Below, one piece after another: positions 1-6,151 of a stretch of DNA of 8,640 bases; within the stretch, counting starts at the first letter, position 1, and the number at the start of each line of letters is the position of its first letter. The stretch is from Planctomycetota bacterium (GTDB lineage: Bacteria > Planctomycetota > UBA1135), in assembly GCA_022447335.1 (NCBI GenBank), contig JAKVCF010000098.1:1-8640 (forward strand), read 5' to 3'. The notes under the pieces are model-generated. The model was given only the letters and a program-made list of their open reading frames with translations. It was not told the origin of the DNA and did not search any database. Made by a program: the position numbers and the translations under genes.

Positions 1-1638
1 CCAGATGCGATCGATGCTCGGCTCGCGAGTGTCAACCAGGCGACCCACCACGACGAAGCGATCATCGACGAATGTGTTCGAATACGGCCCTAGGACCTGG
101 CCCTCGACGGCATCATCAAGCTCGCGATTGACTTGGCTACGGAGCCAGTCGCTAACATCGTCGTCAGCCGACCAAACAGGATCTTCTCCGGCACGACGGT
201 TGCGAGCAATCCAACCAAGGGTCGAGCTTTGTAGACCTACGCCGGCGGCAGCAGAAGCAAAGTTTTCCGCGTCGACCACCACAGCATCGCCTTCAATTTC
301 CGGCTGCGGAAAGGCTTTGATCAAGGTGTCAGCAGCTTCGGTAGCGAGCTCGGGTTGGCGGCCCTCGCGCCAATAGTCGATCACCGACTCACGGATCTCT
401 TCAAGCTCGGGAAGCTCGCGCGGAACCTGCATGGTCGCTCGAGCGATCACCGCATAACCATCACCGAGGATCGGACTGGCGAGGAAAATGCCTTCATCGA
501 CACGCAGCAGCTGCGAAAGGCGCTCGTTCCCGATGCGCTCCAGCTCAGCCAGCTGCGAGGCCGGAATCGGCTCTCCGAACTGCACGGCTTCGACGCCCTT
601 CTCGGCAGCGAAGGCCGTAAGGTCGCTCGACTCCGCAGCATCGCCCTGCAGCGCCTGCGCAGCCGCCTGCAGCATCCAATCCTGCTTAATGCGCTCACCG
701 CCAAGCTCTTCGCGAGACAGGTAGGGCCCCAGTTCCGGATCCTGTTCACTGCTATCTTCGGGCAATGGGCGCTCGTAAAGGAAGCGACGGTTGAACTCGT
801 AGAAAGAGCTCAACATCTCTTCGGTCGGCTCTTCGGCCGGCGCCCAAGCCTCTACAGCTTCGGTCGCGAGCGCGTCGGCCGTGACCACCACCGCCTCGAA
901 AGCGACTGCTTCTTCGTTCTCAAGATCGCGACGCTGCGTGAAGCTTAAGCCTTCGTCGTAGAAATTCTGGAGCTCTTCTGCAGTCGGCTCGGTCTCCTGG
1001 GCCGCAGCTTCGAATTCGCTGGCGCGCCAAATCACGTATTCGAGCTGGAACTCTTCGTAGCGCTCCTTGAATAGATCAAGTACTTCCACCTCGGTCGGCA
1101 CTTGACTACTCGCCAGCATTTCTTCAAGCATGGGTACGCGCAGCACATCGCGCAGCAACATCTCGAATTGCAGCGCTGAAGTGAAGCCCATATTACGCAC
1201 TAGTGTCTGGTAATCACCGCCCTGGCCAATCATGCCAATGATGAAGTTTTGGACGGTCGCATCTGAAACTACCAACCCGAGATCATCACCGAGACGACGT
1301 AATAGTGTGTAGACGAGCTCGTCTTCTTCACTCTCGCCGCGGAACTGCGGACCGAAGAAACGCTCTTCCCACTGCATCATCTGGGCAGCGCGAACCTGGT
1401 CTTCGTTGGTGAACTCGACCTTGCCACTGGGCAATTCAGCCGTCGCAATCAGCGCCGGTCCGCCACCGAACATCTTGTCAAAGGCCGTCATCATCGGGCC
1501 AGTGACACTGAAAATGATCAGACAGAAAATCGCCACTCCAATCAGAAAGAGGCGACGCCGCTGGGACATCGGCTGCGGGGTCAGATCCTCGTCTTCTGGG
1601 ATCGTGGTCGTGCGGGAGGCTTGCTGGGACTTGCTCAT
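1..1638 (-). CDS. PpiD/SurA-like membrane-anchored periplasmic folding factor (3' end outside window)
   Basis: Reading from the ATG at 1638, 546 codons stay open to the left edge, so the C-terminus is missing. Residues 1-26 are polar and end in an Arg triplet (27-29). Residues 30-46 form one hydrophobic membrane segment, and the rest is hydrophilic, giving an N-in, periplasm-out anchor. Residues about 75-200 look like a helical SurA_N-type chaperone domain. Residues 215-450 are acidic and helical, with PpiD-like spacing. Residues about 455-540 resemble a degenerate parvulin: an LGWIAR stretch at 474-479, then EGQVLGPY at 511-518 and a beta strand. This architecture matches PpiD, an inner-membrane chaperone for newly exported proteins. 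Peptidyl-prolyl isomerase activity is doubtful, because I see no clear parvulin active-site set. The start is secure: an in-frame TAG at 1675-1677 precedes it, with no ATG, GTG or TTG between. It lies 84 nt after scpB, with no evident terminator in the gap. A weak GGAGA lies 13 nt upstream. The reading frame is firm and the family call is moderate. Confidence 0.75.
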   Translation of the reverse strand, partial: MSKSQQASRTTTIPEDEDLTPQPMSQRRRLFLIGVAIFCLIIFSVTGPMMTAFDKMFGGGPALIATAELPSGKVEFTNEDQVRAAQMMQWEERFFGPQFRGESEEDELVYTLLRRLGDDLGLVVSDATVQNFIIGMIGQGGDYQTLVRNMGFTSALQFEMLLRDVLRVPMLEEMLASSQVPTEVEVLDLFKERYEEFQLEYVIWRASEFEAAAQETEPTAEELQNFYDEGLSFTQRRDLENEEAVAFEAVVVTADALATEAVEAWAPAEEPTEEMLSSFYEFNRRFLYERPLPEDSSEQDPELGPYLSREELGGERIKQDWMLQAAAQALQGDAAESSDLTAFAAEKGVEAVQFGEPIPASQLAELERIGNERLSQLLRVDEGIFLASPILGDGYAVIARATMQVPRELPELEEIRESVIDYWREGRQPELATEAADTLIKAFPQPEIEGDAVVVDAENFASAAAGVGLQSSTLGWIARNRRAGEDPVWSADDDVSDWLRSQVNRELDDAVEGQVLGPYSNTFVDDRFVVVGRLVDTREPSIDRIW

Positions 1639-1722
1639 CTTGGACGAACGGTCTCCGAAGAGGAACGGAAGAGTCTACCCGCGCGCCCGAAACTCGCCTA
1701 CAGGCTTCGCCAGAAGACCCTC

Positions 1723-2406
1723 CTAGGTTGTCGTGCTTTTCGCGGCCTCAGCCGGCTCGGTAGACGAAACTACTTTGCCTGTCTCCGCAGCCTCCGTCGA
1801 AACCGGCTCAGCCGGCGGGGCTTCGGCCGGATTGGCAAGGCGCCCGGCCTCGGGCAGATCTTTGAGGTCCTGCAAACCGAAGCGGTCAAGAAACTCACGG
1901 GTGGTCCCGTAGAGGAAGGGACGCCCCGGCAGATCGGCACGCCCTAAAATTCGCACTAAGCGCAGATCCAACAGGTGACGCAGGTGTGGCCCAGACTTCA
2001 CGCCACGCACGGCATCTATGTCCGCCTTTAGGATCGGCTGGCGGTAGGCCACCAGCGACAACACCTCGAGAGCAGCAGGGCCCATGCGCTCTTTGTGGAC
2101 TTGCTTGCGCACCGTCGCCAATTCCTCGGCGACATCTTCCGAGGTCAGTAAGCGCCAAGCGCGCCCCACCTTACGGACCATCAATGGCAATTCACGCTGA
2201 TCGATCCAGGCCTGCAGTGCATCCAGGTGATCACGAGGACTGGCCGCCTCCTGGCTAACCTCGGCCCCTTCGTCATCCGGAGTAACCGGATACAGCACTT
2301 CACGCACACGATCCTGGGTAACCGGTTCGGGTGAAGAAAACATTAGCGCGAACAACAGGCGCAACTTCTCTTCCGGAACGGCAACCGAGTTATCGGACTC
2401 AGGCAT
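1723..2406 (-). CDS. scpB: Segregation and condensation protein ScpB
   Basis: A 227-residue protein. ScpB is the dimeric winged-helix kleisin-binding (kite) subunit that works with ScpA and SMC in chromosome condensation and segregation in the cytoplasm. The first winged helix spans about residues 13-100. The second spans about 107-185 and holds the family signature: GPAALEVLSLVAYRQPI from 109, then RGV at 134-136, a GRADLPGRPFLYGTT stretch from 155, and EFLDRFGL from 171. The body matches the family in length. Two additions stand out: an acidic loop at about 40-60 between early helices, and an Ala/Glu/Pro/Thr-rich tail at 190-227. I chose the ATG at 2406 because it lies 4 nt after the stop of the preceding lipoprotein gene and starts just before the conserved EEKLRLLFALMFSS segment. 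An open extension to 2541 would only overlap that gene. No strong Shine-Dalgarno is visible, so coupling to the upstream gene is likely. No scpA is seen in this window. Confidence 0.95.
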   Translation of the reverse strand: MPESDNSVAVPEEKLRLLFALMFSSPEPVTQDRVREVLYPVTPDDEGAEVSQEAASPRDHLDALQAWIDQRELPLMVRKVGRAWRLLTSEDVAEELATVRKQVHKERMGPAALEVLSLVAYRQPILKADIDAVRGVKSGPHLRHLLDLRLVRILGRADLPGRPFLYGTTREFLDRFGLQDLKDLPEAGRLANPAEAPPAEPVSTEAAETGKVVSSTEPAEAAKSTTT

Positions 2407-2410
2407 GGCT

Positions 2411-3394
2411 TCAGCGTAGACTTGGTCGGACAAAGGAATGGGCAGGGGGCTCGAAGACTGGAAGACCCTCTCGAGCATTGTAGCGATCGGCCATAGCTGA
2501 AAACCATGCGCGCTCCTCAAGGGGCCCAACTGGGTTCTCACGTAGCTCTTTCAACAGTACGGCGCGCGGAGGTGACGTGGCAACCGCCTCGCGCAACTCA
2601 AGTACTTCGAAAACCCTCCAGACCCGATCACCGCGGAGTTGTACTGGGCCCCAAACCTGCCCAACTTCGGGCTTGGTAGTCACAGCGGCAGCTGGCTCGA
2701 AAATGGACAACTCAGCTGGCAGCCAAGGCAGCACCCCATCACCTTGCGGTCCAGGATCGAGCGAAGACTCAACCAGCGCCCGCGAAGAAGCTCCGTGGCG
2801 AATGCGACGCACCCAGTCCTCAGCCAAACTCTCTTCGAGTGTACTCAGTCCTCGCAATCGAACTTGACCCTGCTGCAGGGTCCAAGTTCGCGCGCACAAT
2901 TGGAAACGTTGATTTTCTTCCAAGCGACGACGGAGCGCGGCCTCGACCGACTGCCAAGCCTGCCCGTAACGCTGCTCAGACCAGGATTCGAGATCCCCAC
3001 CGGGTGCCGCTTGGCGCAGGCCGGCCACGCTAGCCTGCAGCGCCAGATCCACCTCTTGCGCAAGAGACTCAATACCAAGCCTTTCCGATTCAAGCCGTGC
3101 AAACTCGGAACGCAAAAGCGCATGCGCTAAAGCGCGCGCTTCCTCCGGGAATAGAAAGCCCGCTTCGGCCGCAAATGCAACAGCATCAAGATCGCGCTCA
3201 CCGACGCGCACACCGGATAACACGCTTCCCACACCAAGCGATCCGCCCGACGTAGCCACGGGCACACTGCCGCCCTCAGACGAGGGAGTCGGTCCTGCGC
3301 AAGCGGCGAGCAGGATCGCGGCGAGCGCCAAGCAGAATTGGATCAACGGAAGAAGATGCTGCGGCGAATTGTGACGCCGTGACAGGTTGGACAC
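2411..3394 (-). CDS. Lipoprotein with degenerate parvulin (SurA/PrsA-like) architecture
   Basis: A 327-residue product if read from the GTG at 3394. The N-terminus has RR at 6-7, a hydrophobic run at 14-31 and an LAAC lipobox with Cys32, which indicates a lipid-anchored periplasmic protein. A Gly/Ser-rich linker (33-60) follows. Residues 62-170 form a helical region resembling the N-terminal chaperone part of SurA/PrsA proteins. Residues about 186-268 resemble a parvulin fold: a GASSRALVESSLDP stretch from 201, GDG at 218-220, then VGQVWGPVQL from 244 and a VFEVLEL strand. The usual GGdLG and catalytic residues are not recognisable, so isomerase activity is uncertain and a chaperone role is my inference. 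The start is ambiguous. GTG at 3394 overlaps the preceding gene by 52 nt but gives a charged n-region. TTG at 3346 overlaps the preceding TGA (TTGA) and gives a short uncharged signal, MIQFCLALAAILLAAC. Neither has a clear Shine-Dalgarno. The gene ends 4 nt before scpB. Confidence 0.75.
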   Translation of the reverse strand: MSNLSRRHNSPQHLLPLIQFCLALAAILLAACAGPTPSSEGGSVPVATSGGSLGVGSVLSGVRVGERDLDAVAFAAEAGFLFPEEARALAHALLRSEFARLESERLGIESLAQEVDLALQASVAGLRQAAPGGDLESWSEQRYGQAWQSVEAALRRRLEENQRFQLCARTWTLQQGQVRLRGLSTLEESLAEDWVRRIRHGASSRALVESSLDPGPQGDGVLPWLPAELSIFEPAAAVTTKPEVGQVWGPVQLRGDRVWRVFEVLELREAVATSPPRAVLLKELRENPVGPLEERAWFSAMADRYNAREGLPVFEPPAHSFVRPSLR

Positions 3395-4812
3395 TTTTTG
3401 CGCTGCGGCTGCGCGTTGCCACCAATCTCAATGATCTCGACTGAGCCATCACCACTACAGGTCGAACACTCGTCAAACATCACACGCACGAGTTCAAAGT
3501 CGCCCGAAAACTCTGCGTAGTACGCCAGTAGCCACTGAAAACGCGAAGACGCCGACGCATTGGACCACCAATCCTCTGGTGTCTGCTCAGTGTCCGTGCC
3601 TGCGGCACGACGGGAACGCTCCAGGTTCTCTAGATATCGCTTGTAGCGATCCTGCAACTCCTTCTCAGCCGCACTACGACCATCTTCCTCCTCACTCTCT
3701 TCTTCCTTGAGGCCTGCGCGCGCCTGCGCTTCGCCGAGAATCCAGGTTCCGTTGCCAAAGCCTGCCTGGTGACGCTTGGGCTTGCCCTCGAGGCGCGCCG
3801 CCCACAAACCGCCGACCTCCGAAGGCCCGAGGTCTTCCTTCATCGAAGCGAGCTCTTCTGTCATCTGCTCACGCATCAAGTCAGGCAGCTCACCTGTCAC
3901 AAACTGTTGCAACTGTTCGACATTCGCCTTGCGGTCAAGCGCCTTTTTCTTCAGCAGTGCCGCAGAACGCTTGTACCAGTTGCGCTCGAGGTAGCGCACC
4001 ATCGCGGCCTCGCGCTGCCCCTCGAATTTCTCAACCACCTTGATGTAGTCCTCGTAAACCGGCGAATCACCGTGCTCGGTGGCAAACTCTTCGAGCAGCA
4101 CTTCGGCCTCGGTAAAACGCTCGCGATACATGAGAGTGCGAATGCTGCGCAACTTCTCAGTTTCAACGCGATGTTCGATCGCTGTTTCAATGCGCGGAAT
4201 CGCACCTTGGATGCGGCTCAGCAGCGCGTTGTCATCCACGGCAATGGTCTCAGCCATTTGCAACTGCGCCAGCGCCTGCTCGTAGGCGGCCACAGCTTCG
4301 AGCTCACGAGCAAAGTCGAAGAGCGCCATCGGATCAGTTTCATCGAGCTGAGGAAGCCGCTCGCTAAAGAACTGCTCTGGAGTTAACACCTGATCAGCAT
4401 CGACCACAACCTTCTCAGGCGGAGCAGCCAGTCGCACAGTCGGCACTACCGTAGTGAGCCCACGCGATCGAATCTCAATCTCATCGTTGTCGCGGCGCAG
4501 GATGCGACCAGTAATCTGCTGACCATTGACTAGTAGCAACCGGTCCGCAGATACAGTCGGTGTCTCAAAGCTCGTGCGGTATCCGAAGCCCGTCTTGAGA
4601 CGCTCGGCTTCGCCCGGAAAGAGGTCGGCCCAACTCAGGCGGTAAGTACCACCATTGCGCGCAGATTGCACCACCAAACCGTCCAGATCGTGCTCGAGAA
4701 TTTCACCGACCAAAAGGCGGCCATCAATGATGCGCACGACTTCGTAATCGACATCGGGTTGCTGCGGCGCGGCCGACAGCAATAGAGAAGCAGCAAGCAA
4801 GAGGTTCAGCAT
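3343..4812 (-). CDS. Secreted protein with two SH3-like repeats and a C-terminal double CxxC (DnaJ-like) finger
   Basis: A 489-residue protein of unknown function. Residues 1-15 form a signal peptide (MLNLLLAASLLLSAA), so the product is probably periplasmic. Two similar beta-rich units follow, at about 24-66 and 92-132, each of the form DG/NG-x-x-(L/I)-x-G-x-I-L-x-x-D-x-(D/N), like small SH3/Sm-like barrels. Residues 160-330 are helical, with TPR-like helix pairs. Residues 365-405 are very acidic, then basic, and probably coiled. The C-terminus has CSTCSGDG at 449-456 and CPTCHGV at 474-480, two CxxC pairs 21 residues apart, as in half of a DnaJ zinc-finger domain. They could bind zinc or form disulfides. 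I associate the combination of SH3-like repeats, a DWW segment (414-416) and this finger with Planctomycetota proteins of unknown role. I chose the ATG at 4812, 2 nt after the upstream stop (TGAccATG). A TTG at 4818 would add only two residues. The gene is firm and its function is unknown. Confidence 0.85.
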   Translation of the reverse strand: MLNLLLAASLLLSAAPQQPDVDYEVVRIIDGRLLVGEILEHDLDGLVVQSARNGGTYRLSWADLFPGEAERLKTGFGYRTSFETPTVSADRLLLVNGQQITGRILRRDNDEIEIRSRGLTTVVPTVRLAAPPEKVVVDADQVLTPEQFFSERLPQLDETDPMALFDFARELEAVAAYEQALAQLQMAETIAVDDNALLSRIQGAIPRIETAIEHRVETEKLRSIRTLMYRERFTEAEVLLEEFATEHGDSPVYEDYIKVVEKFEGQREAAMVRYLERNWYKRSAALLKKKALDRKANVEQLQQFVTGELPDLMREQMTEELASMKEDLGPSEVGGLWAARLEGKPKRHQAGFGNGTWILGEAQARAGLKEEESEEEDGRSAAEKELQDRYKRYLENLERSRRAAGTDTEQTPEDWWSNASASSRFQWLLAYYAEFSGDFELVRVMFDECSTCSGDGSVEIIEIGGNAQPQRKKCPTCHGVTIRRSIFFR

Positions 4813-4814
4813 GG

Positions 4815-5243
4815 TCAAAGTTGGCTCTCAGCGAGACGGCGGGTCGCCGAAACACGGCGTGGCAGCAAAAAAGAAACACTAGCCTCAATCCGCTCTGGAT
4901 CGCGGCGGTAGAAGTGCAGCTCGGCGCGCGGGAGGCTGGGGTTACCCCCCGCATCCTCCACATACAAAGCGTACTGGAAACCAGGAACACCGGGTACAGG
5001 CTCGTCGAAATAGCGACGCAGCTCCGTCGGCTGCCCCTGAGCGTCCAGCAGCCAAGCCTCTTCGCGGATTTGCATGATCAGAGGCTCAATCGCGGGCGCG
5101 AGCTCGGAATGCGTGCGCGCGGCACCCTCCATGCCACCCCCGACCTGGAACATCCCAAGCAACGCAGAGATGCCAAACAGAAAGAGGCCCATCGCGAGCA
5201 ATACCTCAACGATAGAAAAGCCGGACTGACGATTTTCTCGCAT
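4815..5243 (-). CDS. GspI/PilV-like minor pseudopilin
   Basis: A 142-residue protein with a textbook type III (prepilin) leader: MRENRQSG, cleaved before Phe9, giving mature FSIVEV with the conserved Glu5. A hydrophobic helix runs from about 9 to 34 and forms both the membrane anchor and the filament core. The short soluble part (35-142) is mixed alpha/beta and lacks recognisable catalytic motifs, as expected for minor pseudopilins such as GspI or PilV. These assemble with GspJ and GspK at the fibre tip. The length fits GspI (usually about 120-140 residues). The ATG at 5243 overlaps the stop of the upstream pseudopilin gene in TGATG. A TTG directly before it (5246) could also serve and would add one residue. 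A perfect AGGAGG at 5255-5260 precedes both. Prepilin peptidase and the assembly ATPase must be encoded elsewhere. The pseudopilin class is certain; GspI versus PilV is not. Confidence 0.88.
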   Translation of the reverse strand: MRENRQSGFSIVEVLLAMGLFLFGISALLGMFQVGGGMEGAARTHSELAPAIEPLIMQIREEAWLLDAQGQPTELRRYFDEPVPGVPGFQYALYVEDAGGNPSLPRAELHFYRRDPERIEASVSFLLPRRVSATRRLAESQL

Positions 5244-6151
5244 CAAAGTCGCACCCTCCTACCCCCCGCCGCCAAGAGGGCAAGTGCATCATAACTCTCG
5301 GGCGCATAGACCACTGAATCACGCGAATGTTCGCTGATCATGGTGTTTCGCGCGCCGTGTTCAACCACACTCAGCCGTGGAAAGTTACCATTCACCCGGA
5401 TCCACTCTTGGCCGATTAGCACATGACCGGGCGCGCGCAACGGAGGATTGCCACGAATGGTGATAATCGATCCGGAGGGCTGCAACGCGTCGTCTAGCGT
5501 TAACGGACGGCGTACAGCATCAGGTCCGATACGCTCAAGATGCAAGGACAGCGCGGTCGGAAAGTCGAGCGGTGATTCAGCTGGCACGCGATGCTCGCTG
5601 CTCAACTCACCATTGGGCATCACAAGCTCGAAGTCTGCCCACAACACCCCATCTAGCATCGGTGTACCACCACCAGCCTGCAAGACGCCAGCAAAACCAC
5701 GGCCGCTGTCAAAGATCGAATCTCCGTTCTCAACACGGGTGTAACGCATCAGGCGAGTAGAGCGCGAGTCACTTCCCGGATCCGTCGGCACGAGAAGCCA
5801 CGCCACTTCCACCGCATTGCGACCGCCAGGATCGTCAGCTGGGAGCGACCCACCATGCGCAAGAAAGCGCAGACGCGGTAGGCGCCACGGCGGCTGATCG
5901 CCCTCGGAACCGCGCGCCTCATAATCGTCCAAAATCATCCAGCCACGCGGCCCGGTATGCAAAGCTCCCAGATCACCGCGCAGGCGCTCAACCGCTGCGG
6001 CGAAGGATAGATCGCCGCTACCGCGTCGCTCACCAGTCTGCCACAATCCGAGCACCGAATTGATGATGCTGAAGACGAAGAGCGACAGCATGCCGAATAA
6101 GGCTAGCGCAAGCATGACCTCAATCAGCGTCATTCCGCGACGATATATCAC
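5243..6151 (-). CDS. GspJ/PilW-like minor pseudopilin with extra C-terminal module
   Basis: A 302-residue protein with leader MIYRRG cleaved before Met7, giving mature MTLIEV with Glu5. A hydrophobic helix spans 7-35. The soluble part up to about residue 210 looks like GspJ: an LRGDLGAL helix at 57-64, strands near LRFLAHGG (94-101) and VEVAWLLVP (114-122), and an LSLHLERIG strand at 201-209. GspJ is a minor pseudopilin of the tip complex of type II secretion fibres, acting at the inner membrane and periplasm. Typical GspJ proteins have about 200 residues. The additional 90 or so residues here (213-302) carry a module shared with the large protein encoded just upstream (see the repeat at 5300-5506). 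I chose the GTG at 6151 because it overlaps the upstream TGA as GTGA, has AGAGG 7 nt upstream and yields a correct short leader. Starting at 6235 would give an implausible 34-residue leader. PilW is the alternative name for this class. Confidence 0.87.
   Translation of the reverse strand: MIYRRGMTLIEVMLALALFGMLSLFVFSIINSVLGLWQTGERRGSGDLSFAAAVERLRGDLGALHTGPRGWMILDDYEARGSEGDQPPWRLPRLRFLAHGGSLPADDPGGRNAVEVAWLLVPTDPGSDSRSTRLMRYTRVENGDSIFDSGRGFAGVLQAGGGTPMLDGVLWADFELVMPNGELSSEHRVPAESPLDFPTALSLHLERIGPDAVRRPLTLDDALQPSGSIITIRGNPPLRAPGHVLIGQEWIRVNGNFPRLSVVEHGARNTMISEHSRDSVVYAPESYDALALLAAGGRRVRL
5255..5260 (-). promoter_or_regulatory. Strong Shine-Dalgarno (AGGAGG) of the GspI/PilV-like gene
   Basis: The minus strand reads AGGAGG here, inside the last codons of the upstream pseudopilin gene. 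The spacer is 8 nt to a TTG at 5246 and 11 nt to the ATG at 5243. This is the best ribosome binding site in the window. It suggests the GspI-like protein is translated efficiently and not only by coupling to the gene before it. Confidence 0.75.
5300..5506 (-). repeat. Degenerate module copy D at the C-terminus of the GspJ-like pseudopilin
   Basis: Residues about 216-284 of the pseudopilin. It has an LTLDDAL strand (217-223), then VLIGQEWIRV (244-253) fitting I-x2-E-x-(I/L), then HGARNT (265-270), His275 and Asp278 (5318-5359). The spacing is identical to RG-x2-GT-x4-H-x2-G, but Arg and two of the Gly positions are replaced (H, N and D). This links the pseudopilin to the large protein encoded upstream. 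Confidence 0.6.

Noticed and set aside
355..948. Plus-strand open frame of 197 codons opposite the PpiD-like gene
   Set aside because: It is rich in Leu/Arg/Ser with no recognisable domain and lies fully opposite a 546-codon frame with a membrane anchor and a coherent architecture. It is a shadow of codon bias.
1639..1722. Terminator or promoter in the 84-nt gap before the PpiD-like gene
   Set aside because: Only very short inverted repeats without a T-run are visible, and no convincing -35/-10 pair is present on the minus strand.
1719..1724. AGGAGG overlapping the scpB stop, as a ribosome binding site for a small gene
   Set aside because: No ATG, GTG or TTG lies at a suitable distance downstream. 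Only a CTG with a 12-codon frame is available, which is not enough.
2407..2541. Upstream extension of scpB beyond the ATG at 2406
   Set aside because: The added residues lie within the end of the lipoprotein gene and do not resemble ScpB. The ATG at 2406 sits 4 nt after the upstream stop.
3769..4386. Plus-strand open frame of 205 codons opposite the secreted finger protein
   Set aside because: It has no domain signature and is completely inside a well-supported minus-strand gene with signal peptide and CxxC motifs.
4821..5294. Plus-strand open frame of 157 codons opposite the GspI-like gene
   Set aside because: It covers a clear prepilin gene and its ribosome binding site, and its own translation shows no motif.
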